Source of the DNA: Planctomycetota bacterium
Lineage (GTDB): Bacteria > Planctomycetota > UBA8742 > UBA2392
Assembly (NCBI GenBank): GCA_016712285.1
Contig: JADJRK010000001.1
Span: forward strand, 3,162,001 to 3,226,000
Direction: 5' to 3'
DNA: 64,000 bases
Shown here in pieces: positions 24,636 through 33,322 of the stretch; the stretch's first letter is position 1; each line of letters starts with the position of its first letter. Made by a program: the position numbers and the translations under genes. The notes beneath the pieces were generated by a model that was given only the letters and a program-made list of their open reading frames with translations, searched no databases and was not told where the DNA came from.

Positions 24636-26111
24636 ATGACAACACTCGACCTCATCTCCATCATTGACTCGCTCGGCGCGCCCAAGGTCGCCGTGGTGGG
24701 TGACTTGATTCTGGACCACTACGTCTTCGGCAGCGTCTCACGCATCAGCCCCGAGGCGCCGATCCCGGTGCTACACGTAACCCGCGAAGAAGACCGTCTT
24801 GGCGGCGCCGCCAACGTTGCCGCGAACGTGCTTTCGATGGGCGGCCGTGCCACGCTGGTCGGTGCGATCGGCCGCGATGAGCCGGGCTCGCGTTTCCGCA
24901 AGCTGGCCAAAGCCGCCGGCGGGTTGCAGCTTTCCGCCGCCCAGACCACCTCGCGCCCGACGGTGCTCAAGACGCGCATGGTCAGCCAGAACCAGCAGAT
25001 GCTGCGCGTGGACCGCGAAAGCGGCGCCCAGCTTGACAGCAATGAACTGGCCGAGGTTGTGACGCGCTGCGACAGCGCGCTCAAGGGCGTGGGCGCCGTC
25101 GTGATCAGCGACTATGGCAAGGGCGTGATTACACCCAATTCCGCCCAGGCGGTCATCAGGGCCGCGCGCAGGGCCGGCGTGCCCGTGATCGTGGACCCCA
25201 AGGGCCGCGACTATTCGCGCTACAAGGGTTCCACGGCTGTGACCCCAAACCGGGCCGAAGCCGAAGCCGCAACCGGCATCGACTGCTCAGACATGGCAGG
25301 GGTGGAAGCCGCCGGCCGCAAACTGTGCAGTGAGCTGAAACTCAAGGCGGCTGTGATCACGCTGTCGGCGCAGGGCGTGGCGGTGATTCCGGCCAAGGGC
25401 GCGATGGCGCACTTCCCGGCCCAGGCCCGCAGCGTGTATGACGTGACCGGCGCCGGCGACACATTCATAGCGACGTTCACTCTGTGCGTAGCTGCGGGCA
25501 GCGACCTCAACACCGCCGCCCGGGTGGCCAACTACGCGGCGGCCCTGAAGGTGGCGCGCTTTGGCGCGGTCGCCATCACACGCGAAGAGTTGCGCCGCAG
25601 CGTGATCTCGGCCCATGAGGGTTACGACCACGCGGGCAAGGTGCTTAGCGCCGACGAGCTGGCCGAAGCGCTGAAGCTGCACCGCAAGCACGGCGAGAAA
25701 ATTGTCTTCACCAACGGCTGCTTTGACCTGCTGCACCAGGGGCACGTGACCTACCTGAACTTCTGCCGCGGCCAGGGCGACGTGGTGGTGATCGGCTTGA
25801 ACAGCGACGCCAGTGTGCGTCGCCTGAAGGGCCCGACGCGGCCGGTGAACGACGGCGACGCGCGTGCGCGCGTGCTGGCGGCGCTGGCCGACGTGGACTA
25901 TGTGACCGAGTTTGCAGAAGACACGCCCGAAAAGCTGATCCGGAAGATCGCGCCGGATGTGCTTGTTAAGGGGGAAGACTGGTCGGGCAAGCAGGTCGCC
26001 GGCGCAGACTTTGTCACGCAGCGTGGCGGCAAGGTTGTGTTCGCGCCGTTCGTGGCGGGCAAGAGCACGACGTCGCTGATCGAGAAGATGGGCGCCAAGC
26101 GCCGCAAGTGA
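24636..26111 (+). CDS. hldE: Bifunctional heptose-7-phosphate kinase/heptose-1-phosphate adenylyltransferase
   Basis: Makes the ADP-heptose precursor of the LPS inner core by phosphorylating D-glycero-D-manno-heptose 7-phosphate and later transferring AMP to the 1-phosphate. Residues 1-330 are a ribokinase/PfkB kinase with LGGAANVAANV near 52-62 and the anion hole/catalytic DVTGAGD at 269-275 (Asp275). The C-terminal nucleotidyltransferase starts with TNGCFDLLHQGH at 359-370 (HxGH) and has LNSDASVRRLKGPTRPVN. The 491 residues equal the usual HldE length. gmhA follows after 6 bp. Confidence 0.95.
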   Translation: MTTLDLISIIDSLGAPKVAVVGDLILDHYVFGSVSRISPEAPIPVLHVTREEDRLGGAANVAANVLSMGGRATLVGAIGRDEPGSRFRKLAKAAGGLQLSAAQTTSRPTVLKTRMVSQNQQMLRVDRESGAQLDSNELAEVVTRCDSALKGVGAVVISDYGKGVITPNSAQAVIRAARRAGVPVIVDPKGRDYSRYKGSTAVTPNRAEAEAATGIDCSDMAGVEAAGRKLCSELKLKAAVITLSAQGVAVIPAKGAMAHFPAQARSVYDVTGAGDTFIATFTLCVAAGSDLNTAARVANYAAALKVARFGAVAITREELRRSVISAHEGYDHAGKVLSADELAEALKLHRKHGEKIVFTNGCFDLLHQGHVTYLNFCRGQGDVVVIGLNSDASVRRLKGPTRPVNDGDARARVLAALADVDYVTEFAEDTPEKLIRKIAPDVLVKGEDWSGKQVAGADFVTQRGGKVVFAPFVAGKSTTSLIEKMGAKRRK

Positions 26112-26117
26112 GGATCC

Positions 26118-26705
26118 GTGTCGAACGAAAAGATCATCGCCGAGTTCAAGCGCCAGCTTGCCGACAGCGCTGACCTGAAACGCAAGCTGCTGGAAACCCA
26201 GGGCGAAACCATGGCCGCCATCGCCGTCGCCATCGTCGATGCGTTCAAGAACGGCCACCGCGTCTATTTCTGCGGCAACGGCGGCAGCTTCACTGACGCG
26301 CACCACATCGTTGGCGAACTGGTCGGCCGCTACATGTACGACCGCCCGGCGCTGCCCGCCTTCGTGCTGGGTGCGGGCGTGGCGACCCTGACCGCCATCG
26401 GCAATGACTACGGCTACGACCAGATCTTTTCACGCGAGGTGCGCGGCTGTGTGCAGGCGGGCGACGTGGTTGTCGGCTTGAGCACCAGCGGCAACAGCAA
26501 GAACGTGTGTGACGCGTTGCAGATCGCCCAGGGCATTGGCGCGTTCACGATCGGCATGGCGGGCGAGAAGAAGGCCCGCATCGATGATGTAAGTGACTTG
26601 GTGCTGCACGTGCCCAGCACGCTGACGCCGCGGATTCAGGAATGCCACATCGCGGTGGGGCACGTGATCTGCGACGTCGTCGAGCAGACGCTGTTTCCAA
26701 AGTGA
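26118..26705 (+). CDS. gmhA: Sedoheptulose-7-phosphate isomerase
   Basis: Converts sedoheptulose 7-phosphate to D-glycero-D-manno-heptose 7-phosphate, the first step of heptose synthesis. It is a SIS-fold protein of 195 residues (usual length). FCGNGGSFTDAHHIVGELVGRY at 51-72 holds the phosphate loop and catalytic Glu67; GLSTSGNSKNV is the second phosphate-binding loop, and HIAVGHVICDVVEQTLF holds the C-terminal His. It starts with GTG, with GAGG close upstream, and forms an operon with hldE. GmhB is not nearby. Confidence 0.93.
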   Translation: MSNEKIIAEFKRQLADSADLKRKLLETQGETMAAIAVAIVDAFKNGHRVYFCGNGGSFTDAHHIVGELVGRYMYDRPALPAFVLGAGVATLTAIGNDYGYDQIFSREVRGCVQAGDVVVGLSTSGNSKNVCDALQIAQGIGAFTIGMAGEKKARIDDVSDLVLHVPSTLTPRIQECHIAVGHVICDVVEQTLFPK

Positions 26706-26730
26706 CCCCCGCCAAGACTAACTGCCAGCC

Positions 26731-26777
26731 GCGAAAACGCCAAAGCGCGAAAGAGTGACGTTCGTTGGCGTTTTCGC
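26731..26777 (+). terminator. Long-arm hairpin after gmhA
   Basis: GCGAAAACGCCAA (26731-26743) and TTGGCGTTTTCGC (26765-26777) are a perfect 13-bp pair with a 21-nt loop, placed 26 bp after the gmhA stop. It likely ends the hldE-gmhA transcript. Confidence 0.6.
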
Positions 26778-26826
26778 TGCTCACTTCGGTCGCCGCGGCT
26801 GTTTCCAAGGCAGCCCCGTTGGCTGG

Positions 26827-26848
26827 GCCCGCGACTTCCGTCGCGGGC
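26827..26848 (+). terminator. GCCCGCGAC hairpin with T-rich tail
   Basis: GCCCGCGAC, loop TTCC, GTCGCGGGC, then TTTAGTT. The same stem flanks the second RAYT gene at 45701-45722 and 46346-46367, so this is also a dispersed REP copy. Confidence 0.65.
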
Positions 26849-26925
26849 TTTAGTTACGTCCGATAAACTGCCGATACATGTGTGCCGGCGCGGTGCCGGG
26901 TTGTTGTCCTTGAGCCCCGGTGACC

Positions 26926-28617
26926 ATGCCCGCAGCGCGCGAACAACTGATCGGCATCCAGAAGCGCCTGGTCGAAGAGCTCAAAGAGAGCGTCTACGAC
27001 ACCATGGGCCGCGACGACGCCGCCATGGATGCCTACTACCGCGAATACCGCGTCGAGTTCCAGCAGGGTTTTGAGCGCGCCGCAAGCCGCGACGAAATCA
27101 TCCAGCGCCTGATGCGCGCCAACGTGGCCTACCTGGGCGACTACCACACCCTGCGCACTGCCCAGAGTGCCGAGCTTGACCTGCTTTCGGCGGCCGCCGA
27201 GCGTGGCCGCAAGATTGTCATCGCCGCCGAGATGGTTCACGCCGCTGACCAGCAACACGTGGCCGACTATCTGTCCGGTGCCATCGACGAAGACGCGTTT
27301 CTGTGGCGCGTGAAGTGGGACAAAAGCTGGGGCTTTCCGTGGGCAAGCTGGAAACGGTTCTTTGAACTCGCGCGCCGGCACAACGCGCCGCTGTTTGGTT
27401 TGAACCTGCAATCCGACGCAGCCGACGCCCTTGAGCAGCGCGACGAGTATTCGGGCCGGCTGGTAAGCTCGCTCACGCAGCTGTACCCGGACCGGCTGGT
27501 GGCCGTGGTGTACGGCGACCTGCACTTGGCGCCCACGCACCTGCCCGCCGTGGTTGAGCGCGAACTGGCGCAGTGGGGCATCAAGCGCAAGTGCGTGACG
27601 ATCTACCAGAACTCCGAGACGCTGTACTGGAAGCTGGTGGAGGCGCGCCTTGAGCACGTCGTGGACTACCTGAAGCTGAAACGCGACGTGTACGTAGTGA
27701 TGAACGCGACGCCACTGGTGAAGTTCCAGAGCTTTGCCAACTGGCAGCACCGGCGCCACGTGGCGCTCGCCCACGACGAAGACGAGCTCGACATGCTGGG
27801 CGACACCGGTTTGGCCGAGCAGGTGGCGGGCTACATCCGAACCATCAGCGAGCTTCTGGGCATTGAGCTGGAAGAGCGCGACAACTTCGAGCTGTACACA
27901 GCCGCCGACCTTGACCTGCTCGAGAACATGGTCAAGCGCGGCATTTACACCGCCGAAGAAATGAACGCGCTGAAAGATTACGTGCACATGGCCGAAAGCG
28001 CGTTCTTTGAGCGCGCCCGCGTGCTGTATATCGGCAACTTTACCGTGGCCAACGCCGCCGAAGCCGCGGGGCGGTACATCATGGCTGCGCTGCGGCCGGT
28101 AAGCACCGAGCCGGTGGCGGCCCGCGACGAGTTCTACGCGCGCTGCATGGTGGAGGCGCTGGCGTTCTTTTGCAGCAAGATCATTGATCCCGGCCGCGCC
28201 GCTCGCGACGAAGACGACTGGCAGCAGGTGCTGAAGCAGTACGGCCGCCGGCGCAAGCTGGGGCGCATCCAGAAGCTGGATGTGTTCACGGCGCGGGCGT
28301 TCGTGCGGCACAAGCAGTACGTGCGGCGAGTGCTGGAAAAGAACAGCTACGCCGGCCCCCCGGGCGCGCTGTATGGCCTGCCCACGGACCAGCACGTGGC
28401 GGTCACGCGTGCGCTTGGGCGCGCGTTGGGCGAGCGGCTTTTCGCGGCGCTGGGAGAAGAGATCGTGACCGCGGCGCAGATCGTGGAAGCGATGCAGGAC
28501 CCGATTCGCGAGCCGGACGTGTCGCGCAACCGCTACTTCGAGTTCCAGCGCCAGCTGCAAGGCCAGTCGCGCACGCACAGCGCGCGCCACCGCCGCCCCC
28601 GCAGCTTCGACGAATAG
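26926..28617 (+). CDS. ChaN-like heme-binding-fold protein with long C-terminal region
   Basis: The 563-residue protein has a ChaN/Haem_bd_uptake-type domain at about 45-290. ANVAYLGDYHTLRTAQSAEL (GDxH at 71-74) and VAVVYGDLHLAPTHLP are the family's paired motifs; ChaN is an iron-regulated lipoprotein that binds heme. Here no signal peptide or lipobox is seen. The C-terminal half (about 300-563) is helical, ends in a basic Arg-rich tail, and has no assignable family. ATG 26926 is preferred to GTG 26920. Promoter and partner are unknown; no iron regulator site was recognised. Confidence 0.72.
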   Translation: MPAAREQLIGIQKRLVEELKESVYDTMGRDDAAMDAYYREYRVEFQQGFERAASRDEIIQRLMRANVAYLGDYHTLRTAQSAELDLLSAAAERGRKIVIAAEMVHAADQQHVADYLSGAIDEDAFLWRVKWDKSWGFPWASWKRFFELARRHNAPLFGLNLQSDAADALEQRDEYSGRLVSSLTQLYPDRLVAVVYGDLHLAPTHLPAVVERELAQWGIKRKCVTIYQNSETLYWKLVEARLEHVVDYLKLKRDVYVVMNATPLVKFQSFANWQHRRHVALAHDEDELDMLGDTGLAEQVAGYIRTISELLGIELEERDNFELYTAADLDLLENMVKRGIYTAEEMNALKDYVHMAESAFFERARVLYIGNFTVANAAEAAGRYIMAALRPVSTEPVAARDEFYARCMVEALAFFCSKIIDPGRAARDEDDWQQVLKQYGRRRKLGRIQKLDVFTARAFVRHKQYVRRVLEKNSYAGPPGALYGLPTDQHVAVTRALGRALGERLFAALGEEIVTAAQIVEAMQDPIREPDVSRNRYFEFQRQLQGQSRTHSARHRRPRSFDE

Positions 28618-28628
28618 AGTGCCACACT

Positions 28629-28672
28629 GAAAAGGGGGACAGGCACCGCTTGCGGTGCCTGTCCCCCTTTTC
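28629..28672. repeat. Perfect 44-bp REP-like palindrome
   Basis: AAAAGGGGGACAGGCACCGC, loop TT, then its exact inverse; the flanking G/C extend the pair to 21 bp. The core GGGGACAGGC is a variant of the repeat around the 5-kb RAYT. With its run of T it could also terminate the ChaN-like gene. Confidence 0.8.
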
Positions 28673-28746
28673 GCGCCCCAACGATCACTGCTCGTTTTTT
28701 GTGCGTTTCGCTGCTGCTGCTCAGCTAACCTGCTGTGGGGGAACCC

Positions 28747-30039
28747 ATGCGCCTTTGGATGGTCTGCATTGCTCTTGCGCTTCTGCCGCTGGTTGCGGCT
28801 GACACGCGTTGCGTTGCTCAGGACGCGCCGGCGTTTGAGGTGGTCAGTGCCGACGGCAAGCCGATCCGCGACATTACCGCCCGCAGCGTTGCCGCCGCCG
28901 GCATCTACTTCGTGCGCGGCAAAGGCGAGGCGCAGACCCTTTGGTGGGTCGGCAAAGACGGCGCCAAGCCGGTGACCCTGGCCGACGGCAAGACCGCAGT
29001 GAAAGACTTCGAGCTGTGGGATTTCCACGCTGCCGACACCTGGTACTGGCCGGGCCAGGCGCTGCCGGGTGCATGGATCAACCTGCGCACCGCACTTGGC
29101 GCGTCGGTGTACAGCCTGTCGGGCGGCATCGCAAAGCCGGTGCGGCTGCCTGATGGCGGAGTGCTCAAAGACGTGCGGTCGAAGGGCGCGAGTGAGTTCA
29201 CCTGCGCGGTACTGCTCAAAGACGCGAACCACGAAGCCAGCGTGTATCGCCTGAAGGGAGACAGTGCCGAGCTGGTGAGCCTTGACGCCAAGTATCGGCG
29301 CGGCGCCACCAAGCTGGTCGTCGCGGGCGAGTGCGTGGTACTGCACACCCACGAGATCCGCGCCAAAGACACCGACACGCGCCGCGTGCTGGTGGCGCGC
29401 AAAGATGCGTTCGCCGCCGTGAACGACAGCGCAGGCGCGCCCGTGCCCTTTGAGCCCACCGCCATGGACGCAAGCATGCGCTACCCGGTGCTTCAGCTTG
29501 AGGGTGACCGGCTGTGCGTCTTCGGTGAGTCAGACAAAGTGGTAAGCCTGCCGTCGGGCACCCAGGCGCGGCAAGCGATGCTGCGCGAGGGCGTGCTGTA
29601 CGTTGACCTGCAACTAAGCGCCGCGCGCCGCCGCATCATGCGGCTTGAGGGCGACGAGTTTGTTGAAGTCCGCGAAGAAGGGGCGACCAAGCCCGCCGAA
29701 ATCAGTGAATCGCTGTTCGTCGGTGAGCGCATGCTGTCGTGTGGACGAGGCAAGTGCTGGGAGACCCTGCCCGACGGCAAGCGGCGCGAGTTTGACCTGG
29801 GCGAAGAGTCAGGCCCGTGGCTTCAGCATGCGGCAATCGGGGCGGTCAGCGTGGTCGTGGGGTTTCTGTACATGGAGCCCGTCGTGCTGGAACTCAAAGG
29901 CGAGGCGCTGACGCAACTTGACGTGCCCCTTGAGCCCGGCGCGAAGAACCTGCTGTGCGCCGTCACTGGCGAAGCCGTCTACGTGCTGCAGTCCGCCGAC
30001 AAAGAAAACTGGTGGATGCTTCGGTACCCGTTGGGTTAG
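28747..30039 (+). CDS. Secreted protein of unknown function, probably beta-rich
   Basis: A 430-residue protein starting at ATG 28747 (GGGGG just upstream) with a signal peptide (MRLWMVCIALALLPLVA, cleavage after about residue 18-25). The rest has many strand-turn units such as GKPIRDITARSVAAAGIYFV, KDGAKPVTLADGKTAV and SLDAKYRRGATKLVVAGECVVLHT, suggesting a beta-propeller or similar repetitive fold. I recognise no enzyme motif. It contains a few Cys, including a CGRGKCW segment near residue 333. No operon partner is obvious. Confidence 0.7.
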   Translation: MRLWMVCIALALLPLVAADTRCVAQDAPAFEVVSADGKPIRDITARSVAAAGIYFVRGKGEAQTLWWVGKDGAKPVTLADGKTAVKDFELWDFHAADTWYWPGQALPGAWINLRTALGASVYSLSGGIAKPVRLPDGGVLKDVRSKGASEFTCAVLLKDANHEASVYRLKGDSAELVSLDAKYRRGATKLVVAGECVVLHTHEIRAKDTDTRRVLVARKDAFAAVNDSAGAPVPFEPTAMDASMRYPVLQLEGDRLCVFGESDKVVSLPSGTQARQAMLREGVLYVDLQLSAARRRIMRLEGDEFVEVREEGATKPAEISESLFVGERMLSCGRGKCWETLPDGKRREFDLGEESGPWLQHAAIGAVSVVVGFLYMEPVVLELKGEALTQLDVPLEPGAKNLLCAVTGEAVYVLQSADKENWWMLRYPLG

Positions 30040-30066
30040 CGCGCCTTCAGGTGCGTTGTGGCGGGC

Positions 30067-30163
30067 AGTGGCATTCGCGTCCCGCGAATGAGTTTCGCGG
30101 GCCTCCGGCCCGCGTCGACGGCCGGAGGCCGTCGCAACTCATGCGCTGGAAGCGCATGCCACT
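30067..30163. repeat. Nested multi-hairpin intergenic element
   Basis: Four small perfect hairpins with 3-nt loops (ATTCGCG/CGCGAAT 30073-30089; CGCGGGCC/GGCCCGCG 30096-30114; CGACGGCC/GGCCGTCG 30116-30134; ATGCGCT/AGCGCAT 30141-30157) are enclosed by outer arms AGTGGCAT (30067-30074) and ATGCCACT (30156-30163). The whole would fold as a branched structure between two convergent genes. Confidence 0.7.
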
Positions 30164-30187
30164 CGTCCGTTAGGCTTTGAAGGTCCA

Positions 30188-31693
30188 CTAGCCGGGGCGG
30201 CGGTTGAACTCGACCCAGTCAATCTCGATCAATTGCGGGTCGCCGTCTTCGCCGTGAATCTGGAAGCGGCGAATGTCGGTGCCGACAGGCAGGTCACCGG
30301 ACTTTTCCAGTGTGCGGAAGAACTCGCCCAGCGGGATTTCGATTTCGTGCCACTCCCCTCCACGCACGGCCTTTTGCAGGCAGCGGTAGTTCTCATCGCC
30401 GCCCAGCTGGATGACCAGGTCGCAGGTGGCTTGAATCCGGAAGCGCACGCGCACGCTGGCGCCGGCCTGCGTCGTGTACTTCTCGCGAAGGTAAAAGGCC
30501 ACGCCGCGGTCTTTTTCACCGGGGCCGGTCAGCACGCCATCTTTGATTTCGCCGCCCCACACCTCGCCCGGGGCGTCGGTCAGGTCTTCGCGCAGCAGGC
30601 TGCGCACGGGCATGTCGCGCAGGAACTTGTACTCGCCGCTGACGTCTGCCCAGGTGGTGCTGCGGCTGCGATTGAAGCCGTCTCTCCCCAGCCGCGAGCG
30701 CACGCTTGCAAACAGTTCGTACTCGCCGCTGGTGGCTTTGCCATCGATCAGGTGCAGGTCGAGCTCGCGCAGGCGCTCTTCGACCACTGCAATGCCTGCC
30801 AGTTGCATCGCCAGCTCGCCGGCCGAGATGTTCAGCCGCGCGGTGTCAGCATAAAAGGCGCCGTCGTGCAGCTCGACGCCCAGTTGCGCGTCCTTTTCGG
30901 TCAGCGTTACTTCGCCATCCAGGCGCAGCAGCGTGCCGTCGGTCAGCGTGACGTCTACCCAGCCGCTGACCTGCAGCCGGTCGCCGCTCAGGATCTCGAA
31001 CCCCGGCTCGGCTTTTCGCTTCTCGAATGCGCCGGCGCGGGTGACGCGCAGCCCGTCTTTGCGTGAGGCCTTGAAGTCGCGGGCGACCACGGCGGTCTTT
31101 ACCGCTTCTGTCGGGCCGGGTTCGGGCTTGGCCGGTTGGGGCTTCTCGACGTCTTCGCGTTTCGGCTCAGCGCCGGGAATGACCGGCGGCGGCTGTTCCG
31201 GGTCAGGGAACGCGCCCGGCGGGTCGGTGTAGTCCGGCGGCAAGTCTTTGCCCGGCTGGCCTTTGTCGGGCGTCGGCAGTTGGGTGCCCGTGCCGTCGTT
31301 TTCGGGCACAGGTTTGGGGCTCGGCGCCGGCTGCTGCTTGTCTGGGGTCGGCGCGGGCTCCGGTTTCGGTGCAGGCTTCGGTGCGGGGCGCGGCTGGGGC
31401 TGGGGTGTCGGTTCCGCGACAGTGCGGTCGCGGACCTCGTCGAGCGAACGCCCGTTCGGGCCACTCCAGAACGAAAGGATGGCCCATACCGCAAGCCCGG
31501 CCATCAGCAGCACGCAAGCTGCCGCGGCCAGTGGCCGCCACCATGGGGTGCGCCGCGGCGGCGGAATCACGCGGCGCGGCTGGCTGTAGATGCGGCGCAG
31601 CACGGCATCGGACAGGTCCGTGGGCGGGCCGAGTTCCTCGCGCAGGCGGGATTCGAGGTAGCGCTCGTGCAGTTGTTCGCGCTCTTCACTCAT
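30188..31693 (-). CDS. FecR-like membrane protein paired with an ECF sigma factor
   Basis: The 501 residues have a cytoplasmic N-terminus (1-50) that may bind the sigma factor, one span at about 53-76, and a Pro-rich linker (95-185, repeated PAPKPEPAP-type units). A FecR-like strand domain follows at about 190-300 (FEILSGDRLQVSGWVDVTLTDGTLLRLDGEVTLTE). The last 130 residues (YLREKYTTQAGASVRVRFRIQATCDLVIQLGG...WVEFNRRPG) look like a jelly-roll ligand-binding module. It starts 6 bp after the sigma gene. An extracytoplasmic sensor/anti-sigma role is inferred. Confidence 0.78.
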   Translation of the reverse strand: MSEEREQLHERYLESRLREELGPPTDLSDAVLRRIYSQPRRVIPPPRRTPWWRPLAAAACVLLMAGLAVWAILSFWSGPNGRSLDEVRDRTVAEPTPQPQPRPAPKPAPKPEPAPTPDKQQPAPSPKPVPENDGTGTQLPTPDKGQPGKDLPPDYTDPPGAFPDPEQPPPVIPGAEPKREDVEKPQPAKPEPGPTEAVKTAVVARDFKASRKDGLRVTRAGAFEKRKAEPGFEILSGDRLQVSGWVDVTLTDGTLLRLDGEVTLTEKDAQLGVELHDGAFYADTARLNISAGELAMQLAGIAVVEERLRELDLHLIDGKATSGEYELFASVRSRLGRDGFNRSRSTTWADVSGEYKFLRDMPVRSLLREDLTDAPGEVWGGEIKDGVLTGPGEKDRGVAFYLREKYTTQAGASVRVRFRIQATCDLVIQLGGDENYRCLQKAVRGGEWHEIEIPLGEFFRTLEKSGDLPVGTDIRRFQIHGEDGDPQLIEIDWVEFNRRPG

Positions 31694-31699
31694 AGAACT

Positions 31700-32218
31700 T
31701 CATTCATACGTGTCCTGCTTGCCCACCTGTCGCGTGATGCACTCTTTCAACTTCTCTTTGGCGCGGCGAATCAGTGTTTTTGCGCCTTCCGGGTCCAAGC
31801 CGGTCGCGAAGCTGATCTGCTCGCGGCTGGCGTTGTCGCCGTACCGCAGCTTCAGGGCCAGTCGCGCGCGGTCAGTCAGTTGTCCCAGGCAGTTCTGCAG
31901 CGCGCGCTGGTAGCCCTCGCCAAAATCTCCGCCTTCCTCTTCGTGCCAGGCCGACTCCAGCACGTCGTCGCCCGGCAGTGCCACCTCGCGCTTATGCTTG
32001 CGCAGCCACATGAAATAGAAGTTGCGGGCGGTGGTGCGCAGGTAGGCTGAAGTGCTCTTCGGCTCAACATCGCTGAATTCGGCGTGGATCGCCGCCACGA
32101 AGGTGTCCTGCGCGAGGTCCTGGGCCAGCGCCTCTTCGGCGCCGAGAAAACGCAGGTACCTCAGCAGGGACTCCTGGTGGCGTTTCACCAGCGACTCGAT
32201 TTCAGCGGCGCTACGCAT
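31700..32218 (-). CDS. ECF-type RNA polymerase sigma factor
   Basis: A 172-residue sigma-70-family protein with region 2 (LLRYLRFLGAEEALAQDLAQDTFVAAI, about 19-45; RNFYFMWLRKHKREV) and region 4 (CLGQLTDRARLALKLRYGDNASREQISFATGLDPEGAKTLIRRAKEKLKECI). I chose ATG 32218 (MRSAAEIESLVKRHQ), the usual ECF N-terminus; a longer frame starts 81 bp upstream. It is followed by the FecR-like gene. The target promoters are unknown. Confidence 0.88.
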   Translation of the reverse strand: MRSAAEIESLVKRHQESLLRYLRFLGAEEALAQDLAQDTFVAAIHAEFSDVEPKSTSAYLRTTARNFYFMWLRKHKREVALPGDDVLESAWHEEEGGDFGEGYQRALQNCLGQLTDRARLALKLRYGDNASREQISFATGLDPEGAKTLIRRAKEKLKECITRQVGKQDTYE

Positions 32219-32313
32219 CCGCTTACCCCGAAGATGCAGTTCACCCCGGCAAGGGGTCAGAATTCCCGTCCGGGCACATTCTCTACCCGCGGCTGTCATG
32301 GCACAAGCAAACT

Positions 32314-33165
32314 CTACCCGGCATTGGCGATTACCACCCAGCCGAACTCGGGGTGCTCAACCTCGATCTCTGTAAACCCTGCGCCTGCAAGCAGTAGGCG
32401 CATTTCGTCGGGCGCGTAGCTGCGCAGGCGCAGCACCTCGTTCTCGGTCTGCACCACTCGCCCGGATTCTTTCAGCTCGTACTGGTTGTAGTGCGTTTCT
32501 ACCTGCACGCCGGCGTTGTACTCAACCCGGCTTACAAGCCGGATCTGGCGCGACCCTGCCGTAACCGTGCGCGAGTTGCCGCCCGGCCAGTGGTCGGGCC
32601 CGTGGGGCACTTCGAATTCGATCAGCAGCAGCGCCCTCGCCGCAAGGTGGGCCCGCAACCGCCGCAGCCCTTGGTGCGCGGCGGCATTGTCCAGAAGACA
32701 GAATGAAGAAGATGGAATGAACGCCGCGCCATAGGGCTCCACGGCTTCGCGGGCGGGCGGTACTGCATCCGGGCTGGCTGGTACCGGCGCCGGGCCGGCC
32801 AGGTCAAGGTGCTCCAGCGCTTGCTGCCACAGTCGAATGCGCGGGGGTTGCGGATAGTTGCCGTCAGGCCAGTCCTCGGCGCTGCTGGGGTCCCAGGTGC
32901 CCCAGGGCGACACGACGGCAATGCGGGCGGAGGCGGCCTTGGCCCGACAGGCCCGCAGCATGGGCTCGCTTGGGTCAACGCCGTCCACCAGCAGGCCGCG
33001 CGAAACCAGCGGCACGAGAAAGCGGCCCGAGCCGCACATCGGCTCAAGCACGCGCCCCGCACCCTGCAGCCGTTGCGAGTACCACTCCAGAGCAAGCTCG
33101 GGCGCTTGCGGCTTATCGAGGTCGTAGAACTGTGTGCACAGGTCGCCGTAAGCAGTCATGGCCAT
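32314..33165 (-). CDS. Class I SAM-dependent methyltransferase
   Basis: The 283-residue protein has the Rossmann-type methyltransferase motif I (RVLEPMCGSGRFLVPL, about 38-53), the acidic VDGVDPSEPMLRACRAKA segment (motif II) and a post-motif DPSSAEDWPDGNYP. The C-terminal part is strand-rich (EVLRLRSYAPDEMRLLLAGAGFTEIEVEHPEFGWVV), typical of these enzymes. The substrate is unknown. The start at 33165 has GGAA about 7 bases upstream; an ATG 6 bp downstream is an alternative. Confidence 0.82.
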   Translation of the reverse strand: MAMTAYGDLCTQFYDLDKPQAPELALEWYSQRLQGAGRVLEPMCGSGRFLVPLVSRGLLVDGVDPSEPMLRACRAKAASARIAVVSPWGTWDPSSAEDWPDGNYPQPPRIRLWQQALEHLDLAGPAPVPASPDAVPPAREAVEPYGAAFIPSSSFCLLDNAAAHQGLRRLRAHLAARALLLIEFEVPHGPDHWPGGNSRTVTAGSRQIRLVSRVEYNAGVQVETHYNQYELKESGRVVQTENEVLRLRSYAPDEMRLLLAGAGFTEIEVEHPEFGWVVIANAG

Positions 33166-33189
33166 AGTTGATTCCAGACGGTCGAAAAC

Positions 33190-33265
33190 TGGCGCGCCCG
33201 GCAGGAATCGAACCTGCGACCGGCTGCTTAGAAGGCAGCTGCTCTATCCACTGAGCTACGGGCGC
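33190..33265 (-). tRNA. tRNA-Arg (anticodon TCT)
   Basis: On the minus strand GCGCCCG (33265-33259) pairs with CGGGCGC (33200-33194). The D-arm GCTC...GAGC, anticodon arm GCTGC-CTTCTAA-GCAGC, and T-arm GCAGG-TTCGATT-CCTGC are intact, with discriminator G and an encoded CCA (33192-33190). Anticodon TCT reads AGA/AGG arginine codons. Confidence 0.95.
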
Positions 33266-33322
33266 GCATTGGGTGAAAGGCAATCCGGCGCTTGCCCCAG
33301 TGTGCCCATTGCACTTGACGTG

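Noticed and set aside
26854..29352. 832-codon frame antisense to the ChaN-like gene and its neighbour
   Set aside because: It lies opposite two genes with clear start signals and motifs and crosses a palindromic repeat; typical GC-driven shadow.
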